DNA of 37,018 nucleotides from positions 1 to 37,018 of the forward strand of contig JAAYSB010000215.1 in NCBI GenBank assembly GCA_012518475.1, read 5' to 3'. This DNA comes from Intrasporangiaceae bacterium. GTDB lineage: Bacteria; Actinomycetota; Actinomycetes; Actinomycetales; Dermatophilaceae. The translations under genes were made by a program, and so were the position numbers. A model generated the notes under the pieces. The model searched no databases. It had not been told where the DNA came from and saw only the letters and a program-made list of their open reading frames with translations. The first letter of the stretch is position 1; every line of letters begins with the position of its first letter. Of the stretch, positions 24,950 to 34,335 are shown piece by piece.

Positions 24950-26221
24950 ATGAGTCGGCGGCAGTACTCCGCTCCCGCTCCGGCCACGGCCGGTCCACCG
25001 GACGACTCCGGATGCCCGATCCTGCACGTCGACATGGACGCCTTCTATGCCTCCGTCTCCCTCCTCGACCACCCCGAGCTCGTCGGCACCCCCGTCATCG
25101 TCGGTGGCGCCGGCACCCGCTCGGTCGTCCTGTCGGCGACCTACGAGGCTCGCGCGAGCGGCGTCACCTCGGCCATGCCGATGTCCCGGGCGTTGCGCCT
25201 GTGCCCGACGGCCACGGTGCTTCCCCCACAGCATGATCGGTATGCCGCGGTCTCCAAGGCGGTCTTCGCCACCTTCCGGTCGGTCACCCCGCTCGTCGAG
25301 GGACTCAGCCTCGACGAGGCGTTCCTCGACGTGTCCGGGGCACGCCGCCTGCTCGGCCCCCCGACGACGATCGCTGAGCTCATCCGTGCCCAGGTCCTCG
25401 ACGAGCAGGGCGTGACCTGCTCCGTCGGCATCGCCCCGACGAAGTTCGTCGCAAAGCTCGCCTCCGGGATGGCCAAGCCGGACGGGGTTCTCGTCGTCCC
25501 GGCGGCCGACGTCGTGTCCTTCCTCCACCAGCTTCCGGTCGGTGCGCTGTGGGGGGTCGGCGAGAAGACCGAGGAGGCGCTGACCCGGCTGGGCCTGCGT
25601 ACGGTCGCCGACATCGCGCATACCCCCCGGGCAACGCTGCAGCGCGCTCTCGGTGACGTCGGCGGGGCGCACCTGCACGACCTGTCGTGGGGACGCGACC
25701 CCCGCCGCGTCGAGCCGACGCGGGAGGAGAAGAGCGTCGGAGCGGACGAGACCTTCCCCTACGACGTCGACGACCCGGACTACATCCGCCGCGAGCTGCT
25801 CCGGCTCAGCGACAAGGTAGCCGGACGGTTGCGGGCCGCCGGTCTGTCGGGACGGACGGTGACCCTCAAGGTCCGGTTCGCTGACTTCACGACCATCACC
25901 CGGGCGCGGACCCTGCGCGAGCCGACCGATGTGAGCCGCGAGATCTTCACGACAGTCTCCGACCTCTATGCCGCTCTGGGGCTCCAGCGTGCCCGGCTGC
26001 GCCTCGTCGGCGTGCGGGTGAGCTCGGTCGTCGAGACCTCCCAGGCACCGATCCAGGGGCTTCTCGACGAGCCCGAGTTCGGGTGGCGGGACGCCGACCG
26101 GGCCATCGACCGGGCTCAGGCCCGGTTCGGGAAGGAGAGCGTCACCTCGGCCTCGCTGCTGCCCTCGCGGGCCACGCGACGCACCCCCGGGCCGGGTCAG
26201 CACGCGTCGGGGCCGAGCTGA
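24950..26221 (+). CDS. dinB: DNA polymerase IV (Y-family)
   Basis: ILHVDMDAFYASVSLLDHPEL, SLDEAFLDVSG, SVGIAPTKFVAKLAS; catalytic acidic residues intact. Confidence 0.93.
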   Translation: MSRRQYSAPAPATAGPPDDSGCPILHVDMDAFYASVSLLDHPELVGTPVIVGGAGTRSVVLSATYEARASGVTSAMPMSRALRLCPTATVLPPQHDRYAAVSKAVFATFRSVTPLVEGLSLDEAFLDVSGARRLLGPPTTIAELIRAQVLDEQGVTCSVGIAPTKFVAKLASGMAKPDGVLVVPAADVVSFLHQLPVGALWGVGEKTEEALTRLGLRTVADIAHTPRATLQRALGDVGGAHLHDLSWGRDPRRVEPTREEKSVGADETFPYDVDDPDYIRRELLRLSDKVAGRLRAAGLSGRTVTLKVRFADFTTITRARTLREPTDVSREIFTTVSDLYAALGLQRARLRLVGVRVSSVVETSQAPIQGLLDEPEFGWRDADRAIDRAQARFGKESVTSASLLPSRATRRTPGPGQHASGPS

Positions 26222-26332
26222 TGGGGCCCGCACTTCCCACGGCGGTCACACACGACCTACAGTTGGTGCTTGAAGGTCCACCCCCGCTCACCCATGGCGT
26301 CAGGGGTCTCGTCATTGCCCTGGAGGTGCACG

Positions 26333-26746
26333 ATGCCGCTCAGCGATCGTGAGCAGCAGCTGCTCGAGCAGATGGAGCGCGCCCTCGTCGAGGAGGACCC
26401 GAAGTTCGCCACGTCCATGCGCGGGGGTCCGGGGCAGGCACGCAACCGGCGCCGGCTCGCGATCGGCGTCGGTGGCGTCCTGGTCGGTCTCGCCGTCATC
26501 CTGCTCGGAGTGACGATCGCCCAGGTGCCGGTCGGGGCCATCGGCTTCGCCATCATGGTCGCGGCCGTCGTCTATGCAGCGACCGACAAGAAGCCCGCGC
26601 TGCACGTGCTGCCCGAGCCCGGCCAGAACCCGCGGGGCAAGGCGCCGAAGGCACCCCGGGGTGGGAAGAAGTCTGGCGGTTCCTCATTCATGCAGCGGAT
26701 GGAGGAGCGTTGGGAGAAGCGGCGCGAGGAGGAAGGCCGCTTCTGA
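26333..26746 (+). CDS. DUF3040 domain-containing protein
   Basis: MPLSDREQQLLEQMERALVEEDPKFA start, then two TM segments; GGAGG upstream. Confidence 0.9.
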   Translation: MPLSDREQQLLEQMERALVEEDPKFATSMRGGPGQARNRRRLAIGVGGVLVGLAVILLGVTIAQVPVGAIGFAIMVAAVVYAATDKKPALHVLPEPGQNPRGKAPKAPRGGKKSGGSSFMQRMEERWEKRREEEGRF

Positions 26747-26773
26747 TCGCTGAGCCGGTGCTCAGGTGATCAG
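26743..26773. terminator. Bidirectional terminator-like dyad overlapping both convergent stop codons
   Basis: CTGATC..TGAGC-CGGT-GCTCA..GATCAG spans the DUF3040 (+) and DUF456 (-) stop codons. Confidence 0.65.
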
Positions 26774-27247
26774 GACACCCACGACGAACAGCACGGCGAT
26801 GGCGAATGCCGTGATCAGCTCGATCCCCATGCTGTGCAGAATCGCTCGCAGGGCCTGCTTGGTGCGGGTCCACGCTGCTGAGCTGTCCCGGCTGCGCGTC
26901 ATCTCGACGAGGTAGATCGCGAGCACGAAGCCGACGAAGGCCCCGACGACGGGGATGACGAAGAACCCGATGATGGCGGCGATCACGGCCAGCGTCAGCG
27001 TGCCGAGGCCGATTCCTTGCGTCTTGAGCTTCCTGCCGGGGATGAGGAACTGGGCGACGACGCCCACCACCCAGACGACAGCGGCGATGCCGAAGATGAT
27101 CCAGGCGGTCGTGCCACCCGTGCCGATGGCCCAGAGGAGGACGGCGCCCAGGACGATGAGCAGGCCTGGCAGGACCGGCACGACGATGCCGATCGTCCCC
27201 ACGACGAGCAGGATCGCGCACAGCGCGATGAGGGCGCCCTCAGACAT
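26762..27247 (-). CDS. DUF456 domain-containing membrane protein
   Basis: Glycine-rich multi-TM protein (GTIGIVVPVLPGLLIVLGAVLLWA ... AIIGFFVIPVVGAFVGFVLAIYLVE). Confidence 0.88.
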   Translation of the reverse strand: MSEGALIALCAILLVVGTIGIVVPVLPGLLIVLGAVLLWAIGTGGTTAWIIFGIAAVVWVVGVVAQFLIPGRKLKTQGIGLGTLTLAVIAAIIGFFVIPVVGAFVGFVLAIYLVEMTRSRDSSAAWTRTKQALRAILHSMGIELITAFAIAVLFVVGVLIT

Positions 27248-27299
27248 GGCTCAGTGGCGGGAGAGAAGAACCGAACCGGTATGCGCTCAGGACGGCGAC

Positions 27300-27524
27300 T
27301 CAGCGCTCGTCGGCGCCGGCCGTGGCCGCAGTCGACTCGAGGCGGTCGGTCTCGTCGTGGATGTGGGCGAGCTCGCGCAGGGCCGGAACGTGCTTGCGGG
27401 CGTGGTGAGCGCAGAAGAACAGCTCGCCGCCACCGTGGAGGGTGGCCCGCACATAGGCCTGCGCTCCGCAGCGGTCGCAGCGGTCAGCAGCACTCAGGGG
27501 TGTGGGGGTCAGCAGAGCATTCAC
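27300..27524 (-). CDS. DUF7455 family zinc-ribbon-like protein
   Basis: RCDRCGAQAYVRATLHGGGELFFCAHHARKH with CxxC/CxxH; commonly next to topoisomerase B genes in actinobacteria. Start set to GTG 27524. Confidence 0.82.
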   Translation of the reverse strand: MNALLTPTPLSAADRCDRCGAQAYVRATLHGGGELFFCAHHARKHVPALRELAHIHDETDRLESTAATAGADER

Positions 27525-27712
27525 GTCATCAACCTTCGCTTCGTCTCGTCCGTTCGTCGGTCCGGTACAGGGCAACAGTCAAACACGAGTGGATGTTCCC
27601 GGGGGAAGGGTACTCACATTTCGGCATCCGGGCGTGGCGCGTCGGGCGTGCCGTGCCCAGGGGTGTCGGTGTCGGCGGCTAGCCTGCTGGAGAATACCCG
27701 CACACTGGTCTG

Positions 27713-27780
27713 AGTGCCGATGAAGTCTGCGTGCAGATGAAGACAGTGCCGATGAAGCCAGTGCCTGAAGACAGTGCCGA
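27713..27780. repeat. Imperfect direct repeats in the parE leader (AGTGCCGATGAAG / TGAAGACAGTGCCGA)
   Basis: AGTGCCGATGAAG at 27713-27725 and 27745-27757; TGAAGACAGTGCCGA sequences at about 27739 and 27767. Confidence 0.8.
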
Positions 27781-27828
27781 ATCCAGGATCGCCCTGATCC
27801 GACCGAACAGCAGCAGGAGACCCATCTC

Positions 27829-29973
27829 GTGTCGACCGCCAAGAAGGCTGCGACGAGCAAGTCCACGCAGGACTACACCGCTCACCACCTCCAGGTTCTC
27901 GAGGGCCTGGAGGCGGTCCGCAAGCGGCCGGGCATGTACATCGGCAGCACCGACGGACGCGGCCTCATGCACTGCCTGTGGGAGATCATCGACAACTCCG
28001 TCGACGAGGCCCTCGGCGGGCACGGCAGCCGCATCGAGGTCATCCTCCACGAGGACGGGTCGGTCGAGGTCAGAGACAGCGGCCGAGGGGTCCCGGTCGA
28101 CATCGAGCCGCGCACCGGCCTGACCGGTGTCGAGCTGGTCTATACGCGCCTCCACGCCGGCGGGAAGTTCGGCGGCGGCTCCTACACCGCTTCCGGTGGC
28201 CTGCACGGCGTCGGCGCCTCGGTCGTCAACGCGCTGTCGTCGCGCATGGACGTCCAGGTCGACCGCGCCGGCAAGACCTATGCGATGAGCTTCCGCCGGG
28301 GCGAGCCGGGAGTGTTCAGCGATGTCGCGGGCACCCAGGGTGCCCCGGACCCGGCCAACGATTTCACCCCCTATGTCCAGACCAGCCAGCTCGACGTCGT
28401 CGGCAAGGCCAGGCGCGGGGTCACCGGCACCCGGGTGCGCTACTGGGCCGACCCGCAGATCTTCACCAAGGACGCGACCTTCGACGACGAGGGGCTGCGC
28501 GCCCGCGCCCGACAGACCTCGTTCCTCATCCCCGGTCTGGCGATCGTGGTCCGCGACGAGCGCCGGCTCCCCGGGACTCCCGGCGCCGACGGCCCGCACG
28601 AGGAGACGTTCTTCCACGACGGCGGCATCAGTGAGTTCTGCGAGTTCCTCGCGACCGACCCGCCGGTGACACCGGTCTGGCGTCTCGAGGGCTCCCAGAC
28701 CTTCACCGAGACGGTCCCGGTCCTCGACGACAAGGGGCACATGGTCTCGACCGAGGTGGAGCGTGAGTGCGGTGTCGACATCGCGCTGCGCTGGGGCAAC
28801 GGCTACGACACCACAGTGCGGTCCTTCGTCAACATCATCGCCACCCCCAAGGGAGGCACCCACCTCAGCGGCTTCGACCAGGCCATGGTCAAGGTCATCC
28901 GCAAGCAGCTCGAGGTCAACGCGCGCCGCCTCAAGGTCGGTGGCGACAAGGTCGAGAAGGACGACATCCTTGCCGGCCTGACCGCCGTGGTCACCGTCCG
29001 GCTCGCCGAGCCCCAGTTCGAGGGCCAGACCAAGGAGATCCTCGGCACTCCCGCGGTGCGGTCGATCGTCTCCCGGGTCGTCGAGCGTGAGCTGACCGCG
29101 GTCCTCACCTCTCGCAAGCGTGAGGACAAGGCAGCCGCCTCCCTCGTTCTCGAGAAGATCGTCGCGGAGATGAAGTCCCGCATCAGCGCGCGTCAGCACA
29201 AGGAGACCCAGCGCAAGAAGAATGCGCTCGAGTCGTCCTCGCTGCCGGCGAAGCTGGCGGACTGCCGGAGCAACGAGGTCGAGAGCACCGAGCTGTTCAT
29301 CGTCGAGGGGGACAGCGCCCTCGGAACCGCCAAGCTGGCACGCAGCTCGGACCACCAGGCACTCCTGCCGATCCGGGGCAAGATCCTCAACGTCCAGAAG
29401 GCAAGCGTCGGCGACATGCTCAAGAACGCCGAGTGTGCCGCGATCATCCAGGTCATCGGAGCGGGGTCAGGTCGGTCCTTCGACCTCGATGCCGTCCGCT
29501 ACGGCAAGGTCATCATCATGACCGACGCCGATGTCGACGGCGCACACATCCGCACCCTCCTGCTCACGCTCTTCTTCCGCTACATGCGCCCGCTGCTCGA
29601 GGCCGGGCGCGTCTATGCGGCCGTGCCACCGCTGCACCGGATCGAGGTGGTCAACGCGGGCAGCAAGAAGAACGACCTCATCTACACCTACTCCGAGGCG
29701 GAGATGCGCTCGACCGTCGCCGGTCTGAACCGTCGCAACAAGACGATCAAGCAGCCGCTCCAGCGCTACAAGGGCCTCGGCGAGATGGACGCCGACCAGC
29801 TGGCCGAGACGACCATGGACCCCCGGCACCGGACGCTGCGGCGAGTGACCGTCGAGGCGGCAGCGCAGGCGGAGGCGACCTTCGAGCTGCTCATGGGCAA
29901 CGAGGTCGCCCCGCGCAAGGACTTCATCATCACCTCGGCCGCCTCGATGGACCGCGAGCGCATCGACGCCTGA
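27829..29973 (+). CDS. parE: Type IIA topoisomerase subunit B (topoisomerase IV ParE-like)
   Basis: GHKL motifs (EIIDNSVDEAL, DSGRGVPVD, GLHGVGASVVNALS), TOPRIM (ELFIVEGDSALG, IIMTDADVDGAHIRTLL). Confidence 0.92.
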   Translation: MSTAKKAATSKSTQDYTAHHLQVLEGLEAVRKRPGMYIGSTDGRGLMHCLWEIIDNSVDEALGGHGSRIEVILHEDGSVEVRDSGRGVPVDIEPRTGLTGVELVYTRLHAGGKFGGGSYTASGGLHGVGASVVNALSSRMDVQVDRAGKTYAMSFRRGEPGVFSDVAGTQGAPDPANDFTPYVQTSQLDVVGKARRGVTGTRVRYWADPQIFTKDATFDDEGLRARARQTSFLIPGLAIVVRDERRLPGTPGADGPHEETFFHDGGISEFCEFLATDPPVTPVWRLEGSQTFTETVPVLDDKGHMVSTEVERECGVDIALRWGNGYDTTVRSFVNIIATPKGGTHLSGFDQAMVKVIRKQLEVNARRLKVGGDKVEKDDILAGLTAVVTVRLAEPQFEGQTKEILGTPAVRSIVSRVVERELTAVLTSRKREDKAAASLVLEKIVAEMKSRISARQHKETQRKKNALESSSLPAKLADCRSNEVESTELFIVEGDSALGTAKLARSSDHQALLPIRGKILNVQKASVGDMLKNAECAAIIQVIGAGSGRSFDLDAVRYGKVIIMTDADVDGAHIRTLLLTLFFRYMRPLLEAGRVYAAVPPLHRIEVVNAGSKKNDLIYTYSEAEMRSTVAGLNRRNKTIKQPLQRYKGLGEMDADQLAETTMDPRHRTLRRVTVEAAAQAEATFELLMGNEVAPRKDFIITSAASMDRERIDA

Positions 29974-29993
29974 CCCCCGTCGCCCGCCCGCTG

Positions 29994-30009
29994 CGCCACC
30001 CCGGTGGCG
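29994..30009 (+). terminator. Hairpin CGCCACC-CC-GGTGGCG after parE
   Basis: Perfect GC-rich inverted repeat about 20 nt after the parE stop. Confidence 0.55.
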
Positions 30010-30061
30010 GTCGTCAGGATTGTTATCTCATTCACCCCGCAGTATGTTGCGCGGGCCGGTG

Positions 30062-30075
30062 TCTAAGCGCTTGCA
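30062..30075. promoter_or_regulatory. LacI-type operator (TGCAAGCGCTTAGA on minus strand)
   Basis: Near match to LacI-family TGnAAnCGnTTnCA with central AAGCGCTT palindrome, 72 bp upstream of a lacI-type gene. Confidence 0.6.
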
Positions 30076-30146
30076 TAGAGGCGCTTGTGCAGTGCCGGTC
30101 AGGCAGTGATCTCGCAGCGAACCGGACCCCGGGAAGGAGGTCGGCC

Positions 30147-31205
30147 ATGGCGCAACGCAGTGCCCCGAGCACCATCGTCGACGTGGCCAAGGCTGCAGGT
30201 GTCTCGGTCGCCACCGTCTCGCGCGCGCTGCGCGGTATGGACCGGGTGAGCCCGTCGACCCGTGAACGGGTCCGCCGGGTGGCTGACGAGCTCAGCTACC
30301 TCGCCTCTCCCACCGCGACCTCGCTGGCGTCGGGTCAGACCCGAATCATCGGCGTCGTCGTGCCGTTCGCCAGCCGCTGGTACTTCGCATCGATGATGAG
30401 TGCGATCGCCAAGGCCATGCGGGACCGCGGCTATCAGGTGCTCCTCTTCGACGTCGAGCCGGAGCCCTGCGGCGGCCGCCTGGAGCTGACCCGGAGCATG
30501 CTGTGGAAGCGGGTCGACGGAGTCATCTCGATCAATGTCGCCATGACCGAGGGCGAGCTCGAGCTGCTCCGCGGGGTCCATGTGCCCGTCGTCTCGATCG
30601 GCTATGACCTGCCGGACCGGTCCTCGGTCGGGATCGACGACTATGCAGCCGCGCGGACCGCCACCGATCACGTCCTCGACCTCGGCCACCGTGAGGTCGC
30701 CTATATCGGCGCAGCCCTCGAGCCCAACGAGCTGGTCGAGACACCACGCGAGCGTCGACGCGCCTTCACCGAAGCGATCGAGAAGCGCGGGCTGCCGCTG
30801 CGCGACGAGTGGATCCTTGCCACCGACTGGACGCCCCAGCACGCCCACGACCTCACAGTGGATCTCATGCGGTCAGCCAGCCCGCGCCCGACGGCCATCG
30901 TCTGCGCCTCGGACGAGATTGCGATGGGGACCTGCCTCGCACTCACCGAGCTGGGGCTGGGCGTGCCCGAGGACGTCTCTGTCGTCGGGATCGACGACCA
31001 CACCATGGCCGGACTGTTCTCGCTCACCACCGTGCGACAGGACTTCGTCGCCCAGGGCGAGCAGGCTGCCGCCCTGCTGCTGGAGTCCATTGCGGCCCAG
31101 GAGAGGTCGGCGTTTCAGCCCCAGCGGGTCGTCATCGACACCGAGCTCATCGTCCGGGGGAGCACCGCGCCGCCTCGGCGTCAGGACTCGGACGGCTCCG
31201 GCTGA
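30147..31205 (+). CDS. LacI family transcriptional regulator
   Basis: [46 protein letters not shown]; periplasmic-binding-like C-terminus; AAGGAGG RBS. Confidence 0.94.
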   Translation: MAQRSAPSTIVDVAKAAGVSVATVSRALRGMDRVSPSTRERVRRVADELSYLASPTATSLASGQTRIIGVVVPFASRWYFASMMSAIAKAMRDRGYQVLLFDVEPEPCGGRLELTRSMLWKRVDGVISINVAMTEGELELLRGVHVPVVSIGYDLPDRSSVGIDDYAAARTATDHVLDLGHREVAYIGAALEPNELVETPRERRRAFTEAIEKRGLPLRDEWILATDWTPQHAHDLTVDLMRSASPRPTAIVCASDEIAMGTCLALTELGLGVPEDVSVVGIDDHTMAGLFSLTTVRQDFVAQGEQAAALLLESIAAQERSAFQPQRVVIDTELIVRGSTAPPRRQDSDGSG

Positions 31206-33646
31206 GCTGCACCGATCCCGGCGATGACGTTGGCCGCGGGGACACCCGACCCGTCCCGCTTCCCGGTCGCCTCGGGCAGCTCGATCGCGACACCGCCGGC
31301 GCCGCCGGCGCGGGCGGGAACCGCGCCGACCCAGGCCAGGACCAACGTGTCCTCACCCTTGAGGAACCGGTGTGCCCGGACGCCACCGGTGGCACGGCCC
31401 TTGGCGGGGTACTCGCTGTACGGCGTCACCTTGAGCGCCCCGGGCTCGGTCCCCGGCAGGGCTGAGCTCGATCCGCTCGCCGTGACGACGATGGCATCCA
31501 TCCTGGGGTCCACTGCGCCGAAGAACACGACTGACTGGCCTGCTCCGACCTTGATGCCCGCCATGCCGCCGGCTCCACGGCCCTGCGGCCGCACCGTGCT
31601 CGCCGAGAAGCGGAGCAGCTGGGCGTCGCTCGTGATGAAGACCAGGTCCTCGGACCCGGTGCGCAGCTCGGCCGCGCCGACGACGCGGTCGCCGTCCTTG
31701 AGGCCGATGACCTCCCAGTCGCCCTTGCCCGGATAGTCGGTCGTGACCCGCTTGACGACGCCCTGGGCGGTCCCGACGGCGATGCCGGGACCGTCGGCGG
31801 CGAGCGAGACGATCGTCAGCGGCTCCTCGCCGCGCGGCAGGTCGACATAGGCGGCCAGCGGAGCGCCACCGGCGAGGGAGGGGGCCGAGCTCGTCGGCGG
31901 CAAGGTCGGCAGGTCGATGGCCGAGAGCCGGATCATCCGCCCCGCCGAGGTGAGGAGGGCATACTCGCCGCGGGCGGTCGTGCGGACCGCGCCGATGATC
32001 GCGTCGTGCTTGGCACGGCCACCCTCGCGGGGCAGCGGGTCGTCGGTGGTCGTCCTCGCAAGCAGACCGGAGGAGGAGAGCAGCACCCAGCACGGGTCGT
32101 CGGCGATCTCGAGCGGGGTGGCGCTGGTCGCGGTCACGGGGACGGCCGCGGACTCGAGGAGGACGGTGCGCCGTGGGGTGCCGTGCTTCTTGGCGACCTC
32201 GGCGAGCTCGGTGCTGACGGCCTTCTTCAGGAGGGCGGGATCCTCGAGGATGGCGCGCAGTGCCTCGATCTCGCGCTCGAGCTCGCTCTTCTCGGTCTCG
32301 AGCTCGATGCGGGAGAACTTCGTCAGTCGGCGCAGCTGGAGGTCGAGGATGTAGGACGCCTGGGCCTCGGTGAGGTCGAAGACGTCGATGAGCCGCTGTC
32401 GGGCGATGGCGGCGTCGTCGGAGGAGCGGATGAGCTGGATGACCTCGTCGATGTCGAGAATGGCGACGAGGAGTCCCTCGACGAGGTGAAGGCGGGCTTC
32501 CTTCTTCGCCAGTCGGAACGCGGTGCGGCGGCGGATGACCTCGGTGCGGAAGTCGAGGAAGACCTGGAGCAGCTCCTTCAGGCCCATCGTGCGGGGCTCG
32601 CCGTCGACGAGGGCGACGGCGTTGATGCCGAAGTTCTCCTCCATCGGGGTCAGCCGGTACAGCTCCTCGAGGACGGCGTCGGGGTTGAAGCCGTTCTTGA
32701 CCTCGAAGACCAGCCGCAGGCCGTTCTTGCGGTCGGTGAGGTCCTTGACGTCGGAGATGCCCTGAAGCCTCTTGGACTGCACGGCGGTGCGGGCCCGGTC
32801 GATGACCTTCTCCGGGCCGACGAGATACGGCAGCTCGGTGACGACGATGCCCATCTTGCGGGGGGTGATCTTCTCGATCCGGGCCGTTGCCCGGGTCCGG
32901 AACGAGCCACGGCCGGTGAGGTAGGCGTCCCGGATGCCGTCCAGGCCGATGATCTTGCCCCCGGCGGGCAGGTCCGGCCCGGGGACGTGCTTCATCAGGT
33001 CGTCGAGGGAGCAGGAGGGGTGGTCGAGCAGGTAGCGGGCGGCGCTGATGACCTCGACGAGGTTGTGCGGGGCCATGTTCGTCGCCATCCCGACCGCGAT
33101 GCCGGTGACGCCGTTGACGAGCAGGTTGGGGTATGCGGTGGGCAGCACCTCCGGCTGGAGCAGCTGGTCGTCGTAGTTCGGGACGAAGTCGACGGTGTCC
33201 TCGTCCAGTCCGCCGACCATGAGCAGCGCGGCCGGGGCCATCCGTGCCTCGGTGTAGCGGGACGCGGCCGGGCCGTCGTCGAGGGAGCCGAAGTTGCCGT
33301 GACCGTCCACCAGCGGCAGACGCATCGTGAAGTCCTGTGCCATCCGCACGAGGGCCTCGTAGATGGCCGAGTCGCCGTGCGGGTGGTACTTGCCCATGAC
33401 ATCACCGACGATGCGGCTGGACTTCACGTGTCCCCGGTCCGGTCGAAGGCCCATCTCCGACATCGAGAACAGGATCCGGCGCTGCACCGGCTTGAGCCCG
33501 TCCCGGGCATCCGGCAGAGCCCGGGAGTGGATCACCGAGAGGGAGTACTCGAGGAAGGCGTTGCTCATCTCCTCGGTGACGTCGATATCGACGATCTTCT
33601 CGGTGAAGTCGGGGTCAGCTGGGGGAGCAGTCTTGCGGCGAGCCAT
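31181..33646 (-). CDS. parC: Type IIA topoisomerase subunit A (topoisomerase IV ParC-like)
   Basis: [58 protein letters not shown] active-site region; beta-propeller C-terminus. Confidence 0.92.
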   Translation of the reverse strand: MARRKTAPPADPDFTEKIVDIDVTEEMSNAFLEYSLSVIHSRALPDARDGLKPVQRRILFSMSEMGLRPDRGHVKSSRIVGDVMGKYHPHGDSAIYEALVRMAQDFTMRLPLVDGHGNFGSLDDGPAASRYTEARMAPAALLMVGGLDEDTVDFVPNYDDQLLQPEVLPTAYPNLLVNGVTGIAVGMATNMAPHNLVEVISAARYLLDHPSCSLDDLMKHVPGPDLPAGGKIIGLDGIRDAYLTGRGSFRTRATARIEKITPRKMGIVVTELPYLVGPEKVIDRARTAVQSKRLQGISDVKDLTDRKNGLRLVFEVKNGFNPDAVLEELYRLTPMEENFGINAVALVDGEPRTMGLKELLQVFLDFRTEVIRRRTAFRLAKKEARLHLVEGLLVAILDIDEVIQLIRSSDDAAIARQRLIDVFDLTEAQASYILDLQLRRLTKFSRIELETEKSELEREIEALRAILEDPALLKKAVSTELAEVAKKHGTPRRTVLLESAAVPVTATSATPLEIADDPCWVLLSSSGLLARTTTDDPLPREGGRAKHDAIIGAVRTTARGEYALLTSAGRMIRLSAIDLPTLPPTSSAPSLAGGAPLAAYVDLPRGEEPLTIVSLAADGPGIAVGTAQGVVKRVTTDYPGKGDWEVIGLKDGDRVVGAAELRTGSEDLVFITSDAQLLRFSASTVRPQGRGAGGMAGIKVGAGQSVVFFGAVDPRMDAIVVTASGSSSALPGTEPGALKVTPYSEYPAKGRATGGVRAHRFLKGEDTLVLAWVGAVPARAGGAGGVAIELPEATGKRDGSGVPAANVIAGIGAAQPEPSES

Positions 33647-33674
33647 GATGGCTCACATCCTCACACAACGAGGC

Positions 33675-34289
33675 TCACGCGCCGTGGAACCCACCCCGGT
33701 GGAGGACGTCCGCGAGTCGTCGCCGACCACGTCGAAGGGAGGGGCTGCGGGGGTTGGCGGTCTTCGGGTCCGGATACCCCAGAGCGATGACCCCGACGAT
33801 GCGCAGCCGCTCTGGGATGCCGAAGGCTGCCCGGACCGGGCCGTGGGCGCCGGCCGGCACCCCGAAGAAGAGCTGCGAGACGCCGCGCTCCTGGGCAGCG
33901 AGCAGGAGGATCATCGACGCCATCGCGACGTCGGTGTCCCAGTAGGGGACCGGCCAGTCGTCCTCGGACCGGTCCGACCAGCCCTTGTCCGGCTCGGCAT
34001 AGCGGTCGAGGTAGGCGTCCTTGTCCGAGAGGGCCAGCACGAGAGCGGGCGCGGCCCGGACACCGCGCAACCAGCGGTCCGGCTCGCCACCGACGGTGGT
34101 CGCGCCCCAGAAACGGCCGCGATCCCGGGCGCCGGTGAGCAGGACCCACTCCCAGCCCTGGGTGTGTCCGGCACTCGGTGCCCGGACCGCGAGGTCGAGC
34201 ATCTCGGTGAGCAGCTCGTCCGGAACCGGGCGCTCCGGGTCGAACCGGCGACACATCCGGCGGGACCGTACTGCGGTCGTCACGTCCAT
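33675..34289 (-). CDS. Nitroreductase family protein
   Basis: VTTAVRSRRMCRRFDPERPVPDELLTEMLDLAVRAPSAGHTQGWEWVLL; GYPDPK near C-terminus. Start trimmed to ATG 34289. Confidence 0.88.
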   Translation of the reverse strand: MDVTTAVRSRRMCRRFDPERPVPDELLTEMLDLAVRAPSAGHTQGWEWVLLTGARDRGRFWGATTVGGEPDRWLRGVRAAPALVLALSDKDAYLDRYAEPDKGWSDRSEDDWPVPYWDTDVAMASMILLLAAQERGVSQLFFGVPAGAHGPVRAAFGIPERLRIVGVIALGYPDPKTANPRSPSLRRGRRRLADVLHRGGFHGA

Positions 34290-34335
34290 GCGCGCCAGCC
34301 TGCCAGGTGCCTCGATGCCGTGACATTCTGGTGTC

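Noticed and set aside
24068-26233. 721-aa minus-strand ORF antisense to methyltransferase/dinB
   Set aside because: Shadow ORF with no recognisable domain; the plus-strand genes have clear family motifs.
32006-33790. 594-aa plus-strand ORF antisense to parC
   Set aside because: Shadow ORF; ParC motifs on the minus strand are unambiguous.
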